Both the position numbers and the translations under genes were made by a program. The notes beneath the pieces were generated by a model. That model ran no database searches, was not told the origin of the DNA, and saw nothing but the letters and a program-made list of their open reading frames with translations. Below are positions 50,631 through 60,255 of a stretch of 64,000 nt of DNA, in pieces (positions within the stretch are counted from its first letter, which is position 1; the number at the start of each line of letters is the position of its first letter). The stretch is from positions 4,522,501 to 4,586,500 of the forward strand of contig NZ_CP108356.1 of the NCBI RefSeq assembly GCF_036237315.1, given 5' to 3'. This DNA is from Streptomyces sp. NBC_01351 (GTDB taxonomy: Bacteria; Actinomycetota; Actinomycetes; Streptomycetales; Streptomycetaceae).

Positions 50631-50660
50631 AGGGGCCCCGCCCAGCCGGGCAGGGCCCCT
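50631..50660. terminator. hairpin terminator downstream of crp
   Basis: AGGGGCCC (50631-50638) pairs with GGGCCCCT (50653-50660), with inner GCCC/GGGC extension. It follows the crp stop on the minus strand. Confidence 0.8.
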
Positions 50661-50679
50661 CACACGGCAAAGGCCGGCG

Positions 50680-51354
50680 TCAGCGGGACCGCTTCGCCAG
50701 CCGCTCCACGTCCAGCAGGATCACGGCACGGGCCTCCAGGCGGAGCCAGCCGCGGCCCGCGAAGTCGGCCAGCGCCTTGTTCACGGTCTCGCGCGACGCG
50801 CCGACGAGCTGCGCCAGCTCCTCCTGCGTGAGGTCGTGCACGACGTGGATGCCCTCCTCGGACTGCACGCCGAACCGGCGCGACAGGTCCAGGAGCGCCC
50901 GTGCCACACGGCCGGGAACGTCGGAGAAGACCAGGTCGGACATCTGGTCGTTGGTCTTGCGCAGGCGGCGGGCGACGGCGCGCAGCAGTGCGGTCGCGAC
51001 CTCCGGCCGGGCGTTGAGCCAGGGCTGGAGGTCGCCGTGGCCGAGGCCGAGCAGCTTGACCTCGGTCAGCGCGGTGGCGGTGGCGGTGCGCGGGCCCGGG
51101 TCGAAGAGCGACAGCTCGCCGATCAGCTCGCCGGGGCCGAGGACGGCCAGCATGTTCTCGCGGCCGTCGGGGGAGGTGCGGTGGAGCTTCACCTTGCCCT
51201 CGGTCACGACATACAGCCGGTCGCCGGGGTCGCCCTCGTGGAACAGGGCGTCACCGCGTGCGAGGGTCACCTCGCCCATGGAGGCGCGGAGCTCCGCGGC
51301 CTGCTCGTCATCGAGCGCCGCGAAGAGCGGGGCGCGCCGCAGAACGTCGTCCAC
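50680..51354 (-). CDS. crp: Crp, cAMP receptor protein
   Basis: This 224-aa Crp/Fnr regulator has a cNMP-binding barrel (FHEGDPGDRLYVVTEGKVKL; GELIGELSLFDPGPRTATAT, the phosphate-binding cassette with the conserved Arg-Thr) and a C-terminal winged helix (LTQEELAQLVGASRETVNKA followed by LADFAGRGWLRLEA). Length and the neighbouring nth gene identify the Streptomyces Crp, a regulator of germination and secondary metabolism. GTG 51354 with GGAGAGA upstream was chosen over the longer frame. Confidence 0.93.
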   Translation of the reverse strand: MDDVLRRAPLFAALDDEQAAELRASMGEVTLARGDALFHEGDPGDRLYVVTEGKVKLHRTSPDGRENMLAVLGPGELIGELSLFDPGPRTATATALTEVKLLGLGHGDLQPWLNARPEVATALLRAVARRLRKTNDQMSDLVFSDVPGRVARALLDLSRRFGVQSEEGIHVVHDLTQEELAQLVGASRETVNKALADFAGRGWLRLEARAVILLDVERLAKRSR

Positions 51355-51539
51355 GAGTCTCTCTCCTATGTCGACCAGCTCAGGGGACCGGTCCCTCATT
51401 TTGCCGGACGGCTCAAACAGTGCGATCAATCACTACCAAGGATGCCGGACGGACGCCCGTGCTGTGTGGTGAGAGACCAATCGGGGTGGTGTTACCTGAG
51501 GTCCGGGCGGGTGTCAGCGGCCGGCCTTAGGCTGGCCGG

Positions 51540-52571
51540 GTGTCCAATAAGCCGGTGAGAGCACAGGCCAAGGGGTCCGCGGGAGTGACGGCGGCCCATA
51601 ATTCAGCCGTGGGCGAACATGCCCCCGCGAAGGTGCCCGCGAAGGCCCCACCGACCCCTCAGGGCAAAGATTCGGCCAAGAAACGGCCGAAGGCACCGGT
51701 GACGGCCAACGGGGTGGCGGCCCCGGTGAAGGTGCCCGCGAAGGCTGTCGCGAAGGCACCGGCCCCGGCGAAGGCGCCTGCCAAGGCGACCGCCAAGCCC
51801 GAGTCCCACCTCTCCATGGTGCGTCGCGCCCGCCGCATCAACCGCGAGTTGGCCGAGTTGTACCCGTACGCCCATCCGGAGCTCGACTTCCGCAATCCCT
51901 TCGAGCTCCTGGTCGCCACCGTCCTGTCCGCGCAGACCACCGACCTGCGCGTGAACCAGACGACCCCGGCCCTCTTCGCCGCCTACCCGACCCCCGAGGA
52001 CATGGCCGCGGCAGTTCCGGAGGACCTGGAGGAGCTGATTCGGCCGACCGGGTTCTTCCGGGCGAAGTCCCGCTCCCTCCTCGGCCTCTCACAGGCCCTG
52101 CGGGACAACTTCGGCGGAGAGGTTCCCGGCCGCATCGAGGACCTGGTGACGCTGCCCGGGGTCGGCCGCAAGACGGCGAACGTCGTCCTGGGCAATGCGT
52201 TCGGAGTCCCCGGCATCACCGTGGACACCCACTTCGGCCGGCTGGTGCGCCGCTGGAAGTGGACCGAGCAGGAGGACCCGGAGAAGGTCGAGGCGGAGAT
52301 CTGCGCGATCTTCCCGAAGAGCGAGTGGACGATGCTCTCGCACCGGGTCGTCTTCCACGGCCGCCGGATCTGCCACTCGCGCAAGCCGGCCTGCGGAGCC
52401 TGCCCGATCGCGCCGCTGTGCCCGGCCTACGGGGAGGGCGAAACGGATCCGGAGAAGGCGAAGAAGCTGCTCAAGTACGAGAAGGGCGGCCAGCCGGGCC
52501 AACGCCTGACCCCACCCCCGGACTACCCGGGCCTCCCGGCCCCGTCGAAACCGAGCCCAACCCCGGCGTAA
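51540..52571 (+). CDS. nth: endonuclease III with a lysine/alanine/proline-rich tail
   Basis: The catalytic part (from about residue 95) is a normal Nth: helix-hairpin-helix [14 protein letters not shown] with the catalytic Lys, [11 protein letters not shown] with the catalytic Asp, and a 4Fe-4S loop [17 protein letters not shown]. It removes oxidised pyrimidines. The N-terminal 90 residues are a low-complexity tail with repeated KAPAK/KVPAK units like a histone H1 tail. GTG 51540 gives this length; later starts would shorten the tail. Confidence 0.92.
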   Translation: MSNKPVRAQAKGSAGVTAAHNSAVGEHAPAKVPAKAPPTPQGKDSAKKRPKAPVTANGVAAPVKVPAKAVAKAPAPAKAPAKATAKPESHLSMVRRARRINRELAELYPYAHPELDFRNPFELLVATVLSAQTTDLRVNQTTPALFAAYPTPEDMAAAVPEDLEELIRPTGFFRAKSRSLLGLSQALRDNFGGEVPGRIEDLVTLPGVGRKTANVVLGNAFGVPGITVDTHFGRLVRRWKWTEQEDPEKVEAEICAIFPKSEWTMLSHRVVFHGRRICHSRKPACGACPIAPLCPAYGEGETDPEKAKKLLKYEKGGQPGQRLTPPPDYPGLPAPSKPSPTPA

Positions 52572-52660
52572 CTCCAGCCCCGGCAGCGGCGCCGCACCTG
52601 AGGAACGAATCGGTACCCGCACCGCGTTGGCGGTTGTGGGAGACACGGACAGGGATGCCT

Positions 52661-53386
52661 ATGACGCGCGGTAGCGGTACGCGGGACGAGACGGCCACAG
52701 CCCGGGAGGGCTTCGGCGGCGACATCGCCGTCACCACCACCGGCCTGCCCGCCTGGCTCGACCCCGTCGCCGAGGCGGCCCGCTCCGTGGAGGGGCCGCA
52801 GCTGAGCCGGTTCCTGCCCCCGACTGACGGCCGCGGCCGTCAGTCGGCCGTGCTCGTCCTCTTCGGCGAGGGCCCCCGCGGCCCCGAGCTGCTGCTCATG
52901 GAGCGCGCAGGCACTCTCCGCTCGCACGCGGGCCAGCCGTCCTTCCCGGGCGGCGCCCTGGACCCGGAGGACGGCGATCCGGCCACCACGGGCCCGCTGC
53001 GCGCCGCCCTGCGCGAGGCCGAGGAGGAGACCGGGCTCGACCCCTCCGGGGTCCAGCTCTTCGGGGTGCTGCCCCGGCTGTACATCCCGGTCAGCGAGTT
53101 CGTCGTGACCCCGGTCCTCGGCTGGTGGCGTACGCCCAGCCCGGTCGGAGCCGTGGACCCGGCCGAGACGGCCCGGGTCTTCACGGTTCCCGTGGCCGAT
53201 CTCACGGACCCGGCGCACCGGGTCACGACCGTCCACCCGGGCGGTCACCTGGGGCCGGGCTTCACCGTCGAATCGGCCCTGGTCTGGGGGTTCACCGCCG
53301 GGGTGATCGACCGGATCCTGCACTTCGCGGGCTGGGAGCGCCCGTGGGACCGCTCACGGCAGGTCCCGCTCGACTGGCGCGCATGA
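52661..53386 (+). CDS. Nudix CoA pyrophosphatase
   Basis: This 241-aa protein has an intact Nudix box (GGALDPEDGD, then LREAEEETGLDPSG) preceded by LLMERAGTLRSHAGQPSFPG, the UPF0035 signature of coenzyme A pyrophosphatases. It probably cleaves CoA or acyl-CoA into 3',5'-ADP and phosphopantetheine. The start is ATG 52661 or 52655; CAGGG lies just upstream. It precedes marP by four bases. Confidence 0.88.
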   Translation: MTRGSGTRDETATAREGFGGDIAVTTTGLPAWLDPVAEAARSVEGPQLSRFLPPTDGRGRQSAVLVLFGEGPRGPELLLMERAGTLRSHAGQPSFPGGALDPEDGDPATTGPLRAALREAEEETGLDPSGVQLFGVLPRLYIPVSEFVVTPVLGWWRTPSPVGAVDPAETARVFTVPVADLTDPAHRVTTVHPGGHLGPGFTVESALVWGFTAGVIDRILHFAGWERPWDRSRQVPLDWRA

Positions 53387-53390
53387 GACG

Positions 53391-54602
53391 GTGGCCCACG
53401 TGAACGTGCTGGACATCTTGTTGTTGGTCGCCGCCGTGTGGTTCGCGATCGTCGGCTACCGCCAGGGGTTCGTCGTCGGCATCCTGTCGGTGATCGGCTT
53501 CCTCGGCGGTGGCCTCATCGCCGTGTCCCTGCTGCCACTGGTCTGGGACCGGGTGACGGACAACGGCACCCAGGTGTCCACCACGGCCGTGGTGATCGCC
53601 GTCGTCGTGATCATCGTCTGCGCCTCCATCGGGCAGGCCCTGACCACCCACCTCGGCAGCAGCCTCCGCCGCCGCATCACCCGGAATCCGGCGCGCGTGA
53701 TCGATGCGGCCGGCGGCGCCCTGGTCAACGTGGTCGCGATGCTGCTGGTGGCCTGGCTGATCGGTTCGCTGCTCGCCGGGACCTCGGTGCCCACGCTGGG
53801 CAAGGAGGTCCGCAACTCCAAGGTGCTCCTCGGAGTGGCCCGGGTGCTGCCCGAGCAGGCGAACACCTGGTTCTCGGACTTCAGGTCCACCCTGGAGCGC
53901 AACGGCTTCCCGCAGGTGTTCACCCCGTTCTCGAACGAGCCCATCCCCGCGGTGCAGGCGCCGGACCCGGACCTCTCCACGAGCCCCGTCGCGGAGCAGG
54001 CCAAGCAGTCGATCGTGAAGGTCGTCGGCACCGCGCCCAGCTGCAGCAAGGTGCTGGAGGGCACCGGCTTCGTCTTCGCGCCCGGCAAGGTGATGACCAA
54101 CGCACACGTCGTCGGCGGGGTCGGCGAGCCGACCGTGCAGGTCGGCGGCGAGGGCAAGCTGTACGACGGCAAGGTCGTGCTCTACGACTGGGAGCGCGAC
54201 ATCGCCGTCCTGGACGTGCCCAAGCTGAAGGCGCCGGCGCTGGAGTTCACCGACAAGGACGCGGTGAGCGGCAACGACGCGATCGTCGCCGGCTTCCCGG
54301 AGAACGGCGCGTACGACGTGCGCGCGGCCCGGGTCCGCGGCCGGATCAACGCCAACGGCCCGGACATCTACCACCGGGGCACCGTCCGACGGGACGTCTA
54401 CTCACTGTTCGCGACGGTCCGCCAGGGCAACTCCGGCGGTCCGCTGCTGACGCCCGACGGCAAGGTGTACGGGGTCGTCTTCGCGAAGTCCCTCGACGAC
54501 CCGAACACCGGCTACGCGCTGACGGTGGACGAGATCCGCGACGACATCCGGATCGGCAGGACCGCCGACCGCCGGATCGACAGCCAGGGCTGCGCCCTCT
54601 GA
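53391..54602 (+). CDS. marP: MarP-type membrane serine protease
   Basis: This 403-aa protein has four CvpA-like membrane helices in the first 135 residues (LDILLLVAAVWFAIVGYRQG onward) and a trypsin-like domain outside the membrane with His (MTNAHVVGG), Asp (ERDIAVLDVP) and Ser (RQGNSGGPLL) plus two cysteines that can form a disulfide. In mycobacteria MarP supports acid resistance by cleaving RipA; the Streptomyces target is unknown. GTG 53391 or 53400 starts the protein, four bases after the Nudix stop. Confidence 0.9.
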   Translation: MAHVNVLDILLLVAAVWFAIVGYRQGFVVGILSVIGFLGGGLIAVSLLPLVWDRVTDNGTQVSTTAVVIAVVVIIVCASIGQALTTHLGSSLRRRITRNPARVIDAAGGALVNVVAMLLVAWLIGSLLAGTSVPTLGKEVRNSKVLLGVARVLPEQANTWFSDFRSTLERNGFPQVFTPFSNEPIPAVQAPDPDLSTSPVAEQAKQSIVKVVGTAPSCSKVLEGTGFVFAPGKVMTNAHVVGGVGEPTVQVGGEGKLYDGKVVLYDWERDIAVLDVPKLKAPALEFTDKDAVSGNDAIVAGFPENGAYDVRAARVRGRINANGPDIYHRGTVRRDVYSLFATVRQGNSGGPLLTPDGKVYGVVFAKSLDDPNTGYALTVDEIRDDIRIGRTADRRIDSQGCAL

Positions 54603-54956
54603 GGCCGCGAACCCGAGGCGCCGGACTGACGTCCCGGACTCAGGTCCCGGACCTGACGTCCCCGGACCTTGCGTCCTCCTACGTCCGTGGATGGCGTAGG
54701 CGCGCCGAGACCCACAGGGCCCGGCGGCGCAGGATGCGCGGAATCCCGAGTCGGAGGTCGTGGCCGTGCCGGCCGGCCCTCCCGTGGGTGCCCGGAGCTG
54801 CGTCCGAGCGGTCTTCGCGTGCGGTGTCACCGTAGTCGTGCGTCCAGCCCATACTCCGAGCTGTGCCCGTGCCCCAAGGTCGGTAACCCCTTCCGGGGCG
54901 GCCAATTGGCCTATGCGCCAGGCAATTGAATGCTTGTCATATCGGCTGGGGTTCGA
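54603..54956. other. intergenic region with short imperfect repeats (354 bp)
   Basis: There is no gene here. Just after marP three imperfect 13-15-bp repeats of the type CTGACGTCCCGGAC occur at about 54625-54668. Near the right end is a short palindrome CCAATTGG (54902-54909) in locally AT-rich DNA. Both flanking genes converge on this region, so terminators are expected. Confidence 0.35.
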
Positions 54957-55925
54957 TTAACGGTCCGGTTCGGGGTCTTTGAGCCAGTTCACGAGCTCCG
55001 TGGAGAAGGCCACCGGGTCCTCCTCGTGCGGGAAGTGCCCGAGACCGTCGAACAACCGCCACCTGTACGGGGCTTCGACGTACTCCCCGGAACCGGCCGC
55101 GCTGCGCGTCCGCATCACCGGGTCGAGCGAGCCGTGCAGGTGTAGCGTCGGCACCCGCACCGGCCGCTTCATCCGCCGGTTGAACTGGAGCCCGTCGGGC
55201 CGCGCCATCGACCGCATCATCCAGCGGTACGGCTCCACGGAGCAGTGCGCGGTGGACGGAATGCACATGGCCCGCCGGTACACGGCGATGTCCTCGTCGG
55301 TGATGGACTCCTGCAGCCGGGGTCCGGACCAGTCCCGGATCAACTCCCCTACGAGGGCCCCGTCTTCGGCGACGAGCTGCCGCTCGGGGACGAACGGCCG
55401 CTGGAAGCCCCAGATGTGCGAACTGGCACGGGTCTGCCCGAAGTCCGACAACATCGCCGAGCGCCAGCGGCGCGGGTGCGGCATCGAGGAGACGACGAGG
55501 CGGCGCACCAGCTTGGGCCGCATCACGGCCGCCGTCCAGGCGAGGTAGCCGCCCAGGTCGTGCCCGACGAGCGCGGCGTCCGGCTCGCCCAGGGAGCGGA
55601 TGACACCGGTGACGTCGAGCGCCAGGTTGGCCGGGTCGTAGCCGCGCGGGGTGCGGTCGCTGCCGCCCACCCCGCGCAGGTCCATCGCGACGGCCCGGTA
55701 ACCGGCGTCCGCGAGCGCGGTCAGCTGGTGCCGCCAGGTCCACCAGAACTGCGGGAAGCCGTGCAGCAGCAGCACCAGCGGCCCGTCACCCACCTCGGCG
55801 ACGTGGAAGCGGGCGCCGTTGGCGGCCACGTCCCGGTGGAGCACCGCTCTGCCGTCGGGGAGGTCGAGCCGTACCGCCGTGGCAGCAGTGGGGGGTGTGC
55901 TGGGGTCCGGCGTGGGCGCTGTCAT
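54957..55925 (-). CDS. alpha/beta hydrolase, epoxide-hydrolase type
   Basis: This 322-aa hydrolase has an oxyanion HGFPQFWWTWRHQL motif, the nucleophile aspartate in VGHDLGGYLAW and the late histidine in FDGLGHFPHEED. Asp rather than Ser at the nucleophile points to soluble epoxide hydrolase or haloalkane dehalogenase chemistry. There is no signal peptide. The start overlaps the preceding holin-family stop by ATGA. Confidence 0.87.
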   Translation of the reverse strand: MTAPTPDPSTPPTAATAVRLDLPDGRAVLHRDVAANGARFHVAEVGDGPLVLLLHGFPQFWWTWRHQLTALADAGYRAVAMDLRGVGGSDRTPRGYDPANLALDVTGVIRSLGEPDAALVGHDLGGYLAWTAAVMRPKLVRRLVVSSMPHPRRWRSAMLSDFGQTRASSHIWGFQRPFVPERQLVAEDGALVGELIRDWSGPRLQESITDEDIAVYRRAMCIPSTAHCSVEPYRWMMRSMARPDGLQFNRRMKRPVRVPTLHLHGSLDPVMRTRSAAGSGEYVEAPYRWRLFDGLGHFPHEEDPVAFSTELVNWLKDPEPDR

Positions 55926-56380
55926 GAAGACGAGCGTGCCACACCCACAGCCTGGTCACTGACCGCCCGCGGGTGCGGCTTGACGGTCCCGACGAGCGCG
56001 GCGGTCTGCTTGACGGACTCGATGGTCTTCACCGGCGGCTTGACCTTCTTGAACTTGGCGACCGCGAGCAGCCCGATCAGCCCCGCGAGCAGCCAGAACG
56101 CCCCGCCGACGATGAGGAAGGACCAGGCGAGGCCCAGGCCGAGGTTGTGGATCCCGTAGGCCGCGGCGAAGCTCAGCACCGGCAGGGAGAAGAGCACGAG
56201 CACACCGGCGACGATCGCGGCACCGCTGCCGATGCCCGCACGCTTGACGTCCTGCTTGATCTCCACCTTGGCGAGGGCGATCTCGTCGTGCACCAGGGCG
56301 GACATCTCGGCGGTGGCCGAGGCGACCAGCTGGCCCAGTGTGCGCTCGGCTCCCTGCGCCCCTTGGTCCACTGCGCTCAT
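55922..56380 (-). CDS. phage holin family protein (DUF1469)
   Basis: This 152-aa protein has an amphipathic N-terminal helix (LVASATAEMSALVHDEIALA, KVEIKQDVKRAG) and two transmembrane segments (AAIVAGVLVLFSLPVLSFAA; WSFLIVGGAFWLLAGLIGLL). This is the Phage_holin_3_6 family, common on actinobacterial chromosomes and unlikely to be a true holin. It is coupled to the epoxide hydrolase gene. Function unknown. Confidence 0.85.
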   Translation of the reverse strand: MSAVDQGAQGAERTLGQLVASATAEMSALVHDEIALAKVEIKQDVKRAGIGSGAAIVAGVLVLFSLPVLSFAAAYGIHNLGLGLAWSFLIVGGAFWLLAGLIGLLAVAKFKKVKPPVKTIESVKQTAALVGTVKPHPRAVSDQAVGVARSSS

Positions 56381-56451
56381 CGCTCTCTCCCTTTGTCGTC
56401 TGCTGTGTTGCTGCGTCTGGCGCCGGCGGCTGTCCTCCGTCGTCAGTCAGA

Positions 56452-57885
56452 TCATGCCGGACGGTCGGCCTCGTTGCTGTGCCCGGCCGCCGCTTCCGCC
56501 GCGGCGTCGGCCGCGGCTTCGGCCTTGCGGCGGTGCCCCGCGGCCCTCTCCTCGTAGATCTTCGCCATCCGCTCGTGGTACGCCGGGTTGTGCTCCTCGT
56601 AGATGTCCGGGATGCCGTCCTGGTCGTCGTCGCGCTCCTCGGCCTCGGTGAGCGCCTTGTACTTGCGGTCGCGGAGCTTGAGCAGGACGCAGGAGATGAT
56701 CGCGGCGATGAGGGAGCCGATGAGGACGGCGGCCTTGATCTCGTCGGTGAGGATCGTGTCGCCGGCGAAGGCGAGCTCGCCGATCAGCAGCGAGACGGTG
56801 AACCCGATGCCGGCGAGGGAGGCCACGGCCAGTACGTCGGGCCAGGCGAGGTCGTCGTTCAGCTCGGCCTTGGTGAAGCGGGCGGCCAGCCAGGTGCCGC
56901 CGAAGATGCCCAACGTCTTGCCGACGACCAGGCCGAGGACCACACCGAGGGTCTCGGGCCGGGTGAAGACCTGCCCGATGGACTCGTCGGAGAGGGAGAC
57001 GCCGGCCGAGAAGAGCGCGAAGAGCGGTACGGCGAGACCGGCCGACACGGGCCGGACCAGGTGCTCGATGTGCTCGCCGGGGGAGTGGTGCTCGCCGTCC
57101 TTGGTGTGGCAGCGGAGCATCAGGCCCATGGCGACACCGGCGATGGTGGCGTGGACCCCGCTGTTGTACATCAGGCCCCAGATGGCCAGGGCGAGCGGCA
57201 CGTAGACGTACCAGCCGCGGACGCCCCGGCGGAGCAGGAACCAGAAGAGGACCAGGCCGACGACCGCGCCGCCGAACGCCAGGAAGTCGATCTCGCTCGT
57301 GAAGAACACCGCGATGATGATGATCGCGAAGAGGTCGTCGACGACGGCGAGGGTCAGCAGGAACGCGCGCAGCGCGGAGGGCAGCGAGGTGCCGATGACC
57401 GCGAGGACGGCGAGCGCGAAGGCGATGTCGGTGGCGGTCGGGACGGCCCAGCCGTCCATCGAGCCGTTGCCGAACGTGTTGACGAGGGCGTAGACCCCGG
57501 CGGGGACGGCCATGCCGCAGATCGCGGCGATGACCGGGAGGGCGGCGGCCTTGGGTTCGCGCAGGTCACCCGCGACCAGCTCGCGCTTGAGCTCGATGCC
57601 GGCCACGAAGAAGAAGATCGCGAGCAGTCCGTCGGCGGCCCAGTGCTGGATCGAGAGGTCCAGGCCGAGGAAGGCGGGGCCGATGTGGAAGTCCCGGACG
57701 GTCTTGTAGCTCTCCGCCAGGGCGGGGGTGTTCGCCCAGATGAGGGCGGCGATCGCAGCCACGAGGAGCAGCACACCGCCGACGGTCTCGGCGCGCAGGG
57801 CGTCGGCGACGAAGCGCCGCTCGGGCAGCGAGAGCCGACCGAGGAGCTTGCGGCTCTGGTTGTCGGTGGGGGTGGGCGTGGCCAC
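56452..57885 (-). CDS. nhaA: NhaA Na+/H+ antiporter with a C-terminal extension
   Basis: This 477-aa antiporter has NhaA motifs: GIELKRELVAGDL, AVPTATDIAFALAV (unwound helix IV), LAVVDDLFAIIIIAVF (the paired Asp of the ion site) and AGIGFTVSLLIGELAF. The tail beyond the last helix (about 425-477) contains DDDQDGIPDIYEE, a D-x-D-x-DG pattern like calcium-binding type-3 repeats, and then an Ala/Glu-rich helix. GTG 57885 has GGAGG 10 bases upstream. The leader carries the element shared with the CPA1 antiporter operon. Confidence 0.92.
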   Translation of the reverse strand: MATPTPTDNQSRKLLGRLSLPERRFVADALRAETVGGVLLLVAAIAALIWANTPALAESYKTVRDFHIGPAFLGLDLSIQHWAADGLLAIFFFVAGIELKRELVAGDLREPKAAALPVIAAICGMAVPAGVYALVNTFGNGSMDGWAVPTATDIAFALAVLAVIGTSLPSALRAFLLTLAVVDDLFAIIIIAVFFTSEIDFLAFGGAVVGLVLFWFLLRRGVRGWYVYVPLALAIWGLMYNSGVHATIAGVAMGLMLRCHTKDGEHHSPGEHIEHLVRPVSAGLAVPLFALFSAGVSLSDESIGQVFTRPETLGVVLGLVVGKTLGIFGGTWLAARFTKAELNDDLAWPDVLAVASLAGIGFTVSLLIGELAFAGDTILTDEIKAAVLIGSLIAAIISCVLLKLRDRKYKALTEAEERDDDQDGIPDIYEEHNPAYHERMAKIYEERAAGHRRKAEAAADAAAEAAAGHSNEADRPA

Positions 57886-57931
57886 GGTGGGGCACCTCCG
57901 GGTGGTCGGTTGGACGGCATGGCGAAGCTCA

Positions 57932-57958
57932 TTGCCGACCAGACTTCCCGGCGCACCC
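57932..57958 (-). promoter_or_regulatory. conserved leader element of nhaA, shared with the CPA1 operon
   Basis: The minus strand reads GGTGC, GCCGGGAAG, T, CTGGTCGGC, AA. It matches 28378-28406 almost base for base, and both have a TAAAG box about 20 bases upstream. Distance to the start codon is 47 bases here and 39 in the other operon. A cation-sensing RNA or a shared operator would explain the coincidence. Confidence 0.6.
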
Positions 57959-58034
57959 TGTGGCGTTTCTTTACGCTTTCAATATTTTACAGGGCGTACG
58001 CGAGGGTGTATCCGGTGATCATCACTTTATGTGC

Positions 58035-58073
58035 GAAAGGGGCACCCGGCGCGGCGCGCCGGGTGCCCCTTTC
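58035..58073. terminator. bidirectional terminator downstream of acsA
   Basis: A 39-bp perfect palindrome centred at 58054, with arms beginning GAAAGGGGCACCCGG. It has A and T tracts at its edges, so it works in either direction; it follows the acsA stop by eight bases. Confidence 0.9.
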
Positions 58074-58081
58074 GTCGTGTC

Positions 58082-60037
<1,956 letters not shown>

Positions 60038-60173
60038 GAGATCTCCCTTTCCCAGGGTGTCCGTTGTGTCCCCGGGCATAGCTCATCAGTCGGTGGCCCG
60101 GGTGACAAGGGGTAGCCGACAATTGGTTTAGACCTATTTCCCGACTCGGCGCCGCGCGGGAGCGACGCGCGAA

Positions 60174-60207
60174 GGCCCCTTCCCGCTGCAGGGTGCGAGA
60201 AGGGGCC
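60174..60207. terminator. hairpin between acsA and the SulP-carbonic anhydrase gene
   Basis: GGCCCCTTC (60174-60182) and GAAGGGGCC (60199-60207) pair perfectly. It lies 49 bases after the stop of the SulP fusion gene on the minus strand. Confidence 0.75.
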
Positions 60208-60255
60208 ACACGATTGCACGGATACGGGAGGCTATCGGTTCATCGGCGCTGCGGC

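Noticed and set aside
55922..56380. Phage holin gene as evidence of a prophage
   Set aside because: DUF1469 proteins are common chromosomal genes and no other phage genes lie nearby.
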